This document shows positions 31,324 through 40,100 of a stretch of DNA of 64,000 nt, piece after piece. This stretch comes from an uncultured Glaciecola sp. (GTDB lineage: Bacteria; Pseudomonadota; Gammaproteobacteria; Enterobacterales; Alteromonadaceae), in NCBI RefSeq assembly GCF_937770335.1, contig NZ_CALJHY010000002.1, positions 124,001 to 188,000 of the forward strand, written 5' to 3'. Numbering within the stretch: the stretch's first letter is position 1; each line of letters begins with the position of its first letter. The notes under the pieces are model-generated. The model searched no databases. It saw only the letters and a list, made by a program, of their open reading frames with translations, and had not been told where the DNA came from. A program made the translations under genes and the position numbers.

Positions 31324-31699
31324 CCTTATTCCCCCGTGCAATGGCGGCCCAATCTAGCGAGGCGTTTAAAGTCTCGCCCTAACTTTTTAGTGATTAAGCG
31401 GCAGGCGCGGAAAAGACCTGCCCGCCGTGGCTTTGCCTATCTTCGGTTACTGGTATACTTCAATGATATTCCACTGCTCAGCGCTCAATTTAAAAGGAAT
31501 TAACTAGTCACCCATGTTAAAAGTAATTCCTCCACAGAGCTGGAAACATAACCCCTTGAACAAAATACCCTTGGATTGAACAGCGGCAAAGCAAAACGAA
31601 AAAAATTAACTTGGCTGTCCTGTTAATTGCGAGCAGTCACAGGCGGTCATTTGGATATGCTGGAGCATCCCGCCTTTAAAGAGGTGAACGATAGGAAAT

Positions 31700-31891
31700 G
31701 TGAAAAACTCACTACGGGGCAGTTGCCATATTATTGGTGCAAAGCATTTGTCACGGCACTTGGCAGAATATTGTTACCGGTTCAATAATCGATTCGATCT
31801 AATGGCTTTACTGCCAAGGCTAGCGAAGATCGTAGTACAAACACCGCCTATGCCATACCGACTATTGAGACTGGCTGGTGTTTATAGGTAA
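31700..31891 (+). mobile_element. IS1595-family (ISXO2-like) transposase remnant
   Basis: A 63-codon open stretch matches only the C-terminus of ISXO2-like transposases: KHLSRHLAEYCYRFNNRF then TPPMPYRLLRLAGVY. The DDE catalytic core is missing; the preceding sequence (31324-31699) holds no intact frame and only traces. The gap 31892-32018 contains no gene. It is a dead insertion-sequence fragment lying between two secreted hydrolase genes. Confidence 0.72.
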
Positions 31892-32018
31892 TCAGGTAAA
31901 CATATATGTCTTGGTAAAATACCCCACAGCGTAGCCGAACGCCAAGAGCGAATAGACTTTATGGGGCGGATCCTCTATCCTTCTGATTTTGCGTAAAATA
32001 AGAAGGATAATCAATTAA

Positions 32019-32939
32019 ATGAATATCACATCAACATTATTGTCTGGTTTTTTGCTCACGGTAGCTTCCGTCAGTTCAGTGGCAGAAACCTCGCTTTTAT
32101 TCATTGGCAACAGTTTTACTTATGGTCATGGCTCTGCCACCAACTTTTATCGCGCCGATACGGTAACAGACCTCAATAATCGAGGTATAGGGGGCGTGCC
32201 AGCCTTGTTTAAATCGTTCGCTGATCAGGCAGGTTTGGATTATAGCGTGTCTCTTGAGACATACCCGGGTAGCGATTTGTATTATCATTTACAGAACAAG
32301 CAGGGCCTGATTGGGCAAAAACCCTGGAACCAAGTCGTCATGCATGGCTATAGCACTTTGGACCTCGACAAACCGGGTGATCCCAATCTATTGATCAAAT
32401 CTGCAGCGGACATGTCGACATTTTTGCAGGGCTTGAATCGTGACGTCGAAATTTTTCTTACCGCAACATGGTCCCGAGCCGATTTGATTTACCTGGGTGA
32501 TAGCCTTTGGACTGATACTCCCATTAACAAAATGGCTCAAGATATCCGTGGCGGATATGACAAGGCCGCGAAGGCCCCTGGCGTTAAATCTGTTAACCCA
32601 GTAGGTGAAGCTTGGACACGAGCAATGGAGATGGGCCTCGCCGATACCAATCCCTACGATGGTATCGAGCAAGGGAAAATTAATTTATGGACTTACGATC
32701 ATTATCACGCCAGCAAGTATGGATACTACCTTGAGGCTTTAGTAGTTTTCGGCAATATAACGGGACTTGATCCCCGCTCTTTGGGTGAAAACGAATGTTC
32801 AGGCTATGAACTGGGCATGTCCCGCTCAGTAGTGAAAGGACTGCAACAAGCCGCTTACGATCAACTTGCTAGTGAGTCTAGGGTAAGCGCTGATCCGTTG
32901 ACGTTAACTAAGCCTGCTTATCCTCAGCGCTGTCATTGA
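32019..32939 (+). CDS. Secreted SGNH/GDSL-like hydrolase
   Basis: 306 aa with a signal peptide (cleavage near SSVAE, residue 23). Block I appears as LLFIGNSFTYGHG with the putative nucleophile serine, and the late DHYHASKYG supplies the D-x-x-H pair of SGNH hydrolases. The GNSFT form is like the DUF4886 branch. Probably removes acyl groups from a polysaccharide or small ester outside the membrane. Ends with two cysteines (NECSG, PQRCH) that may pair. Confidence 0.75.
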   Translation: MNITSTLLSGFLLTVASVSSVAETSLLFIGNSFTYGHGSATNFYRADTVTDLNNRGIGGVPALFKSFADQAGLDYSVSLETYPGSDLYYHLQNKQGLIGQKPWNQVVMHGYSTLDLDKPGDPNLLIKSAADMSTFLQGLNRDVEIFLTATWSRADLIYLGDSLWTDTPINKMAQDIRGGYDKAAKAPGVKSVNPVGEAWTRAMEMGLADTNPYDGIEQGKINLWTYDHYHASKYGYYLEALVVFGNITGLDPRSLGENECSGYELGMSRSVVKGLQQAAYDQLASESRVSADPLTLTKPAYPQRCH

Positions 32940-33631
32940 AAATCTGCACTCTTACCCTGTTAATTAATAGCTTTTCAGGCGAAAGTGACAGTTGCACACA
33001 GGAAAAAAAATTATAAAGCCACCCAGTGCACTGAGATAAATGAACTATCGGGGTCAGAACAAAGTTAAATTATTCGTGATGAAACCTGCGGGGTTCAGGT
33101 TTGCTGAAACGTATTATTTGTCACCAAGTTTACCGTTCAACCCGTTAAGTTATTTGGTCCGCTTTGGGTCGAAAACTAACCTTTAATCTAGACTATCAGA
33201 CAATTTCCAATATGTCTGCTTCACGCCCTGAGCCACTCAAAACAATAACTAAAAACAAAAAATCACCTTTTACTATTCAATTAAACCTTAGCTTGAATGT
33301 CTGTTAAGAAAGTATTTGAGGGAGATATTTCATTCAAAGAAAATGCTTACTAATTAGAGAAAACTGTTCACCAAATAGAGTGAGTAATTGCTCAAAACCG
33401 ATGAGTTCAACTATGTACTATTTATCTATATTCTTGAGTTCGCGTGCAAAATAGAAAGTCATACAGCCCTCGAGAATAAAAAGCTTCGGGCGAGTTGATG
33501 TACAGATTCGCCACACTTTAGGCACAGATTCGGCACGGATTCGCCACACTTTTGGAAGAATGACACGTAAGTTAGCGATTCAAAAAGATTTAGAAATTTA
33601 AAAATATGTTTAAAAACAAAAGGGTAGGGGG
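32940..33631. other. Non-coding gap with remnant sequence
   Basis: No gene found. Around 33050-33075 the phrase ATCGGGGTCAGAACAAAGTT resembles conserved terminal sequence seen beside REP-type Y1 transposases, but no transposase is present. The last 150 bp before the tRNA hold short direct repeats (listed separately). Confidence 0.4.
33505..33552. repeat. Short direct repeats GATTCGCCACACTTT
   Basis: GATTCGCCACACTTT occurs at 33505-33519 and again at 33538-33552, with a partial third copy GATTCGGCAC at 33527-33536. They lie about 80 bp from the 3' end of tRNA-Val, on the far side from the recombinase operon. Confidence 0.7.
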
Positions 33632-33707
33632 TGGTGGTCGCTACTGGGCTTGAACCAGTGACCCTCGCCTTGTAAGGGCGATGCTCTCCCAACTGAGCTA
33701 AGCGACC
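33632..33707 (-). tRNA. tRNA-Val (UAC anticodon)
   Basis: Full 76-nt cloverleaf on the minus strand: acceptor GGTCGCT/AGCGACC, D stem GCTC/GAGC, anticodon stem TCGCC/GGCGA around CTTACAA (anticodon UAC), T stem ACTGG/CCAGT with TTCAAGC, and an encoded CCA end. Confidence 0.97.
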
Positions 33708-33734
33708 ATAATATTGATTTTGCTAGAGAAGAAG

Positions 33735-33779
33735 TGGTGGTCGCTACTGGGCTTGAACCAGTGACCCTCGCCTTGTAAG
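33735..33779 (-). repeat. Partial tRNA-Val copy: attachment site (att) of an integrated element
   Basis: 45 bp identical to 33632-33676, i.e. the tRNA-Val sequence from the anticodon loop to the CCA end. Beyond 33779 similarity stops abruptly and the 5' half is absent. This is the footprint of tyrosine-recombinase insertion into a tRNA gene with crossover near the anticodon. Because the truncated copy lies on the 5' side of the intact gene, the simplest reading is a former tandem pair of tRNA-Val genes, the second of which was the target. Confidence 0.8.
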
Positions 33780-33832
33780 AGCGCTGTCTATATTCTTACC
33801 TATAATAACCCAATATCATATAAAGTCAAAAA

Positions 33833-33977
33833 AGTATCATAATCCCCGATTAAGACACTCATTTTTATCCGTTGAATCGAAGGTTTGATACTAAGCCGGA
33901 TAGCAACTACTATAATCATCCTGTAAGATAAAATATCATCTATAAAAAGACTATTTTAAGTTAGGTTGTAAACAACC
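33833..33977. promoter_or_regulatory. Inverted repeats between att site and recombinase operon
   Basis: Two structures. AGTATCA (33833-33839) pairs with TGATACT (33886-33892), with nested CGATT/AATCG inside. GGTTGT-AA-ACAACC (33964-33977) is a perfect palindrome about 55 bp before the first gene of the trio. The first could be recombinase binding sites or a hairpin; the second is placed like an operator for the operon. Confidence 0.5.
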
Positions 33978-34029
33978 ACTATTTAAATATTATTACTGTC
34001 ATTTTATAGTGTGGGAAAGAGTTTGAACT

Positions 34030-34611
34030 ATGAAAAACAGACGAAGTTTAAAAACATTTGAAATAGATAAGTTTAAAGTGTCATGTCATCCAGATGCACG
34101 TGACGCATATATTTATTCAAAGGGTATCAACACTTACATAGATGTTATTCAGAAACGTTCTACGATTCAATCTGTTGACTTGTTGAGAGAGAATCAACAA
34201 TTTAATCCTCTTATTGCAATCGAAGCTGCTAAGCAGGAGCTGCAATATTTTTCTGGTTGGCGCTGGTATGAGAAGTGCTTAGCCGCAGAAGTTAATGAAG
34301 TAGAAGTGATAGTATACGAAGATTTCGAAAACCTGAATCTAAGAAAAGTTTCGTGGCAATACTTGTTAAGTGAACATTTATACGGTATGCAAAGAGGCTC
34401 GTCGCTTTTACAGTTAGTTAATTTAATTAAGGCAATTCCCAAGCACTTAAAGACGGAACTATTAGCATCAAATAATGCAAGGTCTGCAATTACGGTAGTT
34501 CAGAATATAACGGGGGAAACCCGTGAAGCCGTTCGTTGGTCGGTTAACAATGCGCCAGCAACAAATAAAGAAAGTATTGCCATTCTCGATGAGCTTCTTA
34601 AAGGAAAATAG
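34030..34611 (+). CDS. Unknown protein, first gene of the recombinase trio
   Basis: 193 aa, soluble, no signal peptide or membrane segment, mixed alpha/beta with no recognised domain. The C-terminal part (GETREAVRWSVNNAPATNKESI) could be a small helix-turn-helix. It is 5 nt upstream of the 736-aa recombinase and clearly in the same operon. Position and size fit the small accessory protein of three-gene recombinase modules such as Gamma-Mobile-Trio (GmtX), but this is inference from layout only. Confidence 0.7.
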   Translation: MKNRRSLKTFEIDKFKVSCHPDARDAYIYSKGINTYIDVIQKRSTIQSVDLLRENQQFNPLIAIEAAKQELQYFSGWRWYEKCLAAEVNEVEVIVYEDFENLNLRKVSWQYLLSEHLYGMQRGSSLLQLVNLIKAIPKHLKTELLASNNARSAITVVQNITGETREAVRWSVNNAPATNKESIAILDELLKGK

Positions 34612-34616
34612 ATTTT

Positions 34617-36827
34617 ATGAGTTTAAAGATGTCCACGCTTTTTGATAAAGGATACGACAACCACCAACATAATATCGTTGAAAAGCAATGTGCGATGCTT
34701 GCTCATTTAGTTCGCCCTGCTGATGTTTTTAGCTCTCGATTTAACAACGAAGCTGTTAAAGAATTACGGCAAAATATCAAAGATAGCGAAGCCAAATCTG
34801 TAGTTATTCAAGGTTTATATTCTCTCGTAAAAGCGAATAAACAGATAGGAATATTTCCATTCTATTCCTTTGTTGTTTCGATCGCTAAAGTTGAAGATAA
34901 AAATATTGTTGTTGCCACACTGCTACAATTTAATACGCTTGTTGCAGCATATGAACTCAGTAAGTTAGGAGGTTACGAAGATTATATTGTCCGTGCTTTT
35001 GATGCTGTGCGCATATTATTTACAACGCCAAAGTATGCCCCTATCCTTGATCTACTCAAAGTTCGCCGTAGCTATACTGGTAAGTACTTTCGTTTGCTTA
35101 AACTAAAATCTAAAGAAGGGACATACTTATTAACATCACTTGCCTCATTCTTTGACAAGCACTCTGCTGGTCTGCCTCGCATCACCAAGCGCATACAAAA
35201 AGCAACGTCAACTATTGAAAAACAACAAACTCAGCGGAATTTTTCGATTGCAGAGAGCTCGATTTCTTTTGAAAGTGGAGAAACTACATATTCTGAATTA
35301 TTGAGCTCTAATACAAATATTGATCCAAGTATGAGTAGCTTTTTAGAAATAAACGCAGATGAAAAGACCGCTACACGTCACTTTGAGTTCGACATTATTG
35401 CACCTGAGGAGGTTCAAAAGTCGGTGCGGTCACAAGCTCAAATTGCTAATGCTGTCGCAGCAAACATTGAGCGAAGAGAGAAAGCTCTTAGCACTGATAG
35501 TCGTTATCTTACCCAGCATGAGTTAAGTGTACTAATTGACGAATGTATGCAAAATATACAGGAAATTGATTACGGATTACTTTTTTTATCGTTAGCAACC
35601 GGACGCACTGTCGTTGAACTTCTCATAAATAAAAAGAAGTTGGTACTATCCAATAAACCTCCATTCAAAGGTTATGTTGTTATTCATCATAAACCTAGTC
35701 TACCGTCATACCCAATTGATAAAAGAATTAAGAAGCTTATTAGCACCTCCAATGGAGACGTTGTATTGGTGCTCCCGCGAGTCCTTACCGATGTTGTGCG
35801 CAAAATAGTTGTATCTGATTTACGACCAAATGAAGCACTAGTGATGGTTTCTGAATGCTTAACTAAACTCAATCGTGTCAATAATACCAGATTTTCGTTA
35901 GCAAAAATCAATAACGTATTATCCTTTTATCTTAGCAATATTGGAGCAGATACGGCTGAAATTGCGTTTATGCGAAACAAGGGGATTACTCAACAAGCCG
36001 GATGTTATTATTATCAAGTACCAGTCCAAAAATTAATAGACCATCATCAGTGCTTTTTATCCAGCTTAGACGAAGATGAAAAATATAACTTAAATGATTT
36101 TGCGGAAGATACGAAGTTAAAAGTTGGCAGCTCACTACAGGTTCAGAGAAGCTGTGTGATTAGCCTATTTTCGCTGCTTCACCAATCGATGACAAATTTC
36201 AAACAACAAGGTTGGCCGTGCATTGAGGATTTACACAATTATTTGACCATGTACACTTTGTTTTTGCTTAACTTATCAACTGGTCATAGGCCTGTGATTA
36301 ATCCCTACCACACACTATCCTCTTTTGACTTGATTGCGCGAACTGTATTTATTTCAGATAAAGAAGCTCGAGGTTCTCAGTCTGCGAGAGTATTAAAAAT
36401 TCCTGCAATAGCACTTGAACAGCTAAATAACTACATTAGCCACCTAAAAAGTATCCAACGCTATTTTTCTCAGTTAAGTGTGAAAAATGGTGAATTTTTG
36501 ATGGGAGTTATAAAAGGGGAAAATCCATTATTTCATATGATAGAGAATGGTAAATTTTTGGCTGTAACACCAAGGATACTAGATAGGTTTTGTCTTGATA
36601 TACTGCCTCTACCCCAAAATTGGCATCGTCATTTCATTCGAACCTGGTTAAGAAATAATGGTGCCAAGCCATATTCGGTTGACGCTTGGATGGGACATAT
36701 CGGTGCCGACGGAGATCCGTTTTCCCGATACAGTGGTGCCTCTATGAACGATCTTGAGAGTATTTCGACGCTACTTAATAAGTTGTTGACTCAAGATTTA
36801 AATATAAAGCCTTTCAAAAGTATGTAG
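34617..36827 (+). CDS. Large tyrosine recombinase/integrase, second gene of the trio
   Basis: 736 aa, about twice the size of a phage integrase. The C-terminal quarter carries a full tyrosine-recombinase active site: arginine in LSTGHRPVINP (near 557), HRHFIRTWL (near 670), MGHIG (near 694) and the nucleophile tyrosine in FSRYSG (near 705). The N-terminal ~500 residues have no domain I can name. Middle gene of a tight operon (5 nt and 8 nt gaps) directly beside a tRNA-Val att scar. Layout recalls GmtY of Gamma-Mobile-Trio elements; not verified. Confidence 0.85.
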   Translation: MSLKMSTLFDKGYDNHQHNIVEKQCAMLAHLVRPADVFSSRFNNEAVKELRQNIKDSEAKSVVIQGLYSLVKANKQIGIFPFYSFVVSIAKVEDKNIVVATLLQFNTLVAAYELSKLGGYEDYIVRAFDAVRILFTTPKYAPILDLLKVRRSYTGKYFRLLKLKSKEGTYLLTSLASFFDKHSAGLPRITKRIQKATSTIEKQQTQRNFSIAESSISFESGETTYSELLSSNTNIDPSMSSFLEINADEKTATRHFEFDIIAPEEVQKSVRSQAQIANAVAANIERREKALSTDSRYLTQHELSVLIDECMQNIQEIDYGLLFLSLATGRTVVELLINKKKLVLSNKPPFKGYVVIHHKPSLPSYPIDKRIKKLISTSNGDVVLVLPRVLTDVVRKIVVSDLRPNEALVMVSECLTKLNRVNNTRFSLAKINNVLSFYLSNIGADTAEIAFMRNKGITQQAGCYYYQVPVQKLIDHHQCFLSSLDEDEKYNLNDFAEDTKLKVGSSLQVQRSCVISLFSLLHQSMTNFKQQGWPCIEDLHNYLTMYTLFLLNLSTGHRPVINPYHTLSSFDLIARTVFISDKEARGSQSARVLKIPAIALEQLNNYISHLKSIQRYFSQLSVKNGEFLMGVIKGENPLFHMIENGKFLAVTPRILDRFCLDILPLPQNWHRHFIRTWLRNNGAKPYSVDAWMGHIGADGDPFSRYSGASMNDLESISTLLNKLLTQDLNIKPFKSM

Positions 36828-36835
36828 AGGGTAAC

Positions 36836-39800
36836 GTGTCAAACAAGCAAAAACAATTATTTGGATATGAGAAGCGTGCTGACATTAGAAAACGTCGGCA
36901 ATCAGATATTCGCAACTACGCGCAGTTCTTAGTGGACCAAAAAATTGCGCCTTATGGCATTGTTAGTAATTCAAATGGTGCACCTTCAAATATTAAGGAG
37001 CTATATTCTGAGGTCATCGCTGATCTTCATGCTAAGTATTCTAAGTTTGACCAATATCGTTTTGCCCGCAATCACTTTGCGAAATTAATAAATACCGGTA
37101 ACAAAGACAGCAAGTGGGATCTTCCTGTTCCACCATATATACATCGATACCGCAGGGAAGCAGTTTTAAGAAACGATAAATGGTTTGAGAGTAGCAGAAA
37201 ATTGAACTTATGGACTCAAAGGTGGCTAGATGAACTAAGCGTTAGTTCATATGCCTCGAGTGATGAAAACCTTGGAAATTGCCTTATGTCTGCCTGTATA
37301 TTTGGTGGGCTCTGTATTCCTGAAACAATTAAGAGCTTGAGAGATTTGCTTGTAAAAGGGCAAAATTCCCTCGTTCAAGATAACTTTGGATTCTATTTTG
37401 AGCTGTTATTCACCAATACACGTGAATCCTTTAATGTTCTTATAAATGAACAAGGAATGACCCTTAGACGATGGTATCCAGACCCATTTACTCTTGGTTT
37501 AATAAATACATTTCTAAAATTCGCCAACGGGGCGCCGGAAAAAAGTAGGCGTAGTATATGGCATCTGCTTAGTGGAACGCTTACTAGCATTGATGATTCA
37601 ATTTTAGAGTCAATAAAATCTACAGAGCATCTATGTAGCGTTAGCGCTGGTGTCCTTGAAAATCTACCTAGTTCAAAAATTAACCAGGCGTCTATTGGTT
37701 ATTTAACTGGTAGGGTAAGCAGTGCTTCCTTGCCTACCAAAGTTCATCAAATGCTAATGCAGCAACATAATGCAAATATTAGTTTGGAAATTCAAAAAAT
37801 AGTAAAAGACAATCAAGATATAACATCACTTAAGAAAAAGTCTGTAGAGTTTTTGAATATTGAAAAAGCAATATCTGATGTAAGGTTTGCCTTAAAAGTA
37901 AAAGATATCAAAGGCCTCAAAAGAAGTAATAAAAACGCTATTGCTGAATTGGAAAAAATTGTTAATTCACAAACAAATTTGAACTTTAAAGCACTAGTTT
38001 TTTGGATACTAGAGTTGCTTATAAAAGAACGGTTAAAGCTCTCTAGTGCCAACCGATATTGGTCGGCAATTGGCACGCCTTGGCTTGCTAACACAAGTGG
38101 GGTTGATATAAATGATCTTGAGTTCAACGACTTTGAATCTCTATACAAGCAAATGTTGGAGGGGAGCGGTAGCGACAAAAACAGACGGTACATGGCCGGA
38201 CGACTTGATCAGTTTCATTCGTTTTTGCAACGACAGTATCAGGTACCACCGCTAACTGAGGCTTTGAGTAAGACGGAAGGGAGGTCGCATGACTTTGTTT
38301 CGGCCTACTATATTCCGCAATCAGCATTCTCTAAAGTACTACTTTATATCGAAGAATCTATACCAGATAAGTCTTTAAAACTGACATTAAAAGCATCGCT
38401 AATAATTGCAGTTCGAACCGGTATTAGATTGGGTGAACTGCTCAAATTGAGAGTGAATGATATTGAAACATCGGCCGAAAGTTGGCTTTTTATAAGGGAC
38501 AATAAATTCGGGGACGGCAAGTCCAATTCATCTACTCGTAAGTTACCATTAAATGCTCTACTGCTAAATGATGAAAAGCAGTTTATTCAGGGGTATATAG
38601 AGACCCGACGTAAAATTTCAAAAAATAGTAATATGTTGCTCTTTTCTGGAACAAACACTCCACAATTACCAGTTAATAGTAAATTAATAAGTGATATCTT
38701 CGCTAGAATTGCCACAGGAATCACTGGGGTAAAATCAACCTTTCATGGGTTGCGTCATACGGCTTTATCAAATTTACACCTTGTCCTTGAAGAAGAGTTT
38801 GAAAAGCTACGTTGGCTGGTGGGGTATTCACTTAGTGATGTTGAGGCTATACGAAATCTGCTCGGTTACAAAGATAACAATAACTTTGAGCGCGACAAAT
38901 ACTGGTTATTGGCTAGTTTTGCAGGCCACTCAACTCCTGCAACTACGTTTAATAATTATTTACATTTTACGGATTACATCGTCTCCAAAAAACTTCGTAC
39001 CGCATTTTCTTCTATTCCTCAAGCAAGTATTGAAGCAACTGTTGGTCTTTCAAAAAATGCTATCACTCGAGTAACAAAAAGGTCTCTAACCACTGAAGAT
39101 TGGCATCACAATATTACTGCGCAACTTGAAAGAGAGCTAAGTCAATACGCAGTCGATCGGTATAGTGTCGCAATAGAAAATACGGAACACGACAAAGCAA
39201 CGGGTTACGATACACTTCTATTTAAGCCAACAGAGCCGAGTATTGATATTTGTTATTCAGTATTGAAATGTATTGAAGAAGGCGAACCTATGGATGATAT
39301 TGTTATCCAGCATAATTTAGGAAACTCTGATTTAATCGAAAAGTGGGCCCGAAATGCTGCGGCACTTCAATATGAATATACGAAAAAAGGGCGCCGTCGA
39401 CTACATGCGCGTTTAATTAAAAATACACTTCAACAACCATTACTTGCACCGCAAAAACCAAAAACTATTGAGGAGCTTCAAGAAGCCAACGAGGCAATAG
39501 TTAAATTAAGAGAAATTTTTGCAAGCAAAAAACAAGATTTAATATGGGCTGTCGATTATTTTATCTATAATTCAAACCGGAGCGACCCGCTTATTCGGTT
39601 TGTAAAACGTGAATATTTAGACCGTTATTTAGCAATTATGCTTGAGATATTTCCTGAAAAAAGGTGGGAAATAGTGCTTCGAGTTCCAATATCAGGTACA
39701 AATAGTGAGTTACAAAATTGGAAGTCGTTACGCGAAAAGGAAGGAATTAATTTTCGAGAAATAGAAAAGGATTACCAACGGAATGTTCGCATTAGCTATG

Positions 39801-39913
39801 GGTTGCGTTTGCGGCATCCTGAAGAGGTAAAAAGGATAAAAAACGGTGAACTTAAGCGATTTAGTGCACGCACATTGGGTTATCTTTTTCATATGCTTAA
39901 GATCATGTTGTGA
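36836..39913 (+). CDS. Very large tyrosine recombinase/integrase, third gene of the trio
   Basis: 1025 aa. The catalytic domain is in the middle (about 500-715): arginine in VRTGIRLGELLKLRV (near 527), lysine in STRKLPLN, HGLRHTAL (near 637-640), AGHSTP (near 698) and tyrosine in FNNYLHF (near 708). About 500 residues precede it and 310 follow it, an unusual layout for an integrase; the extensions have no recognised domain. Start is GTG with GAGGGT upstream. Probably acts with the 736-aa recombinase. Could correspond to GmtZ. Confidence 0.85.
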   Translation: MSNKQKQLFGYEKRADIRKRRQSDIRNYAQFLVDQKIAPYGIVSNSNGAPSNIKELYSEVIADLHAKYSKFDQYRFARNHFAKLINTGNKDSKWDLPVPPYIHRYRREAVLRNDKWFESSRKLNLWTQRWLDELSVSSYASSDENLGNCLMSACIFGGLCIPETIKSLRDLLVKGQNSLVQDNFGFYFELLFTNTRESFNVLINEQGMTLRRWYPDPFTLGLINTFLKFANGAPEKSRRSIWHLLSGTLTSIDDSILESIKSTEHLCSVSAGVLENLPSSKINQASIGYLTGRVSSASLPTKVHQMLMQQHNANISLEIQKIVKDNQDITSLKKKSVEFLNIEKAISDVRFALKVKDIKGLKRSNKNAIAELEKIVNSQTNLNFKALVFWILELLIKERLKLSSANRYWSAIGTPWLANTSGVDINDLEFNDFESLYKQMLEGSGSDKNRRYMAGRLDQFHSFLQRQYQVPPLTEALSKTEGRSHDFVSAYYIPQSAFSKVLLYIEESIPDKSLKLTLKASLIIAVRTGIRLGELLKLRVNDIETSAESWLFIRDNKFGDGKSNSSTRKLPLNALLLNDEKQFIQGYIETRRKISKNSNMLLFSGTNTPQLPVNSKLISDIFARIATGITGVKSTFHGLRHTALSNLHLVLEEEFEKLRWLVGYSLSDVEAIRNLLGYKDNNNFERDKYWLLASFAGHSTPATTFNNYLHFTDYIVSKKLRTAFSSIPQASIEATVGLSKNAITRVTKRSLTTEDWHHNITAQLERELSQYAVDRYSVAIENTEHDKATGYDTLLFKPTEPSIDICYSVLKCIEEGEPMDDIVIQHNLGNSDLIEKWARNAAALQYEYTKKGRRRLHARLIKNTLQQPLLAPQKPKTIEELQEANEAIVKLREIFASKKQDLIWAVDYFIYNSNRSDPLIRFVKREYLDRYLAIMLEIFPEKRWEIVLRVPISGTNSELQNWKSLREKEGINFREIEKDYQRNVRISYGLRLRHPEEVKRIKNGELKRFSARTLGYLFHMLKIML

Positions 39914-40100
39914 ATCCCATAGTTGTGGTTCAGTTAACGTTCGTCTAAAGAGTGCTATTATTACGAGTTGTCATTTCAGAAGCTCCACCTTTAATATATT
40001 GAACCAATATTAAAACCAAATTCGAATACCTAAAACGATTTCAGTAAGTTCGGATTAGTGCATTGTTGTTTAGAGTATTTCGCAGTGGAGACGCAATAAA

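Noticed and set aside
33505-33552. Possible CRISPR-like repeats
   Set aside because: Only two full copies and one partial, with irregular short spacing and no cas genes in the window.
33459-33692. 77-aa open frame on the minus strand across the tRNA region
   Set aside because: It runs through the tRNA-Val gene and the repeat region; the frame exists only because these RNAs and repeats lack stops there.
39914-40100. Right-hand attachment site of the trio element
   Set aside because: I looked for the 45-bp tRNA-Val sequence here and found no match, so the element does not obviously end just after the third gene.
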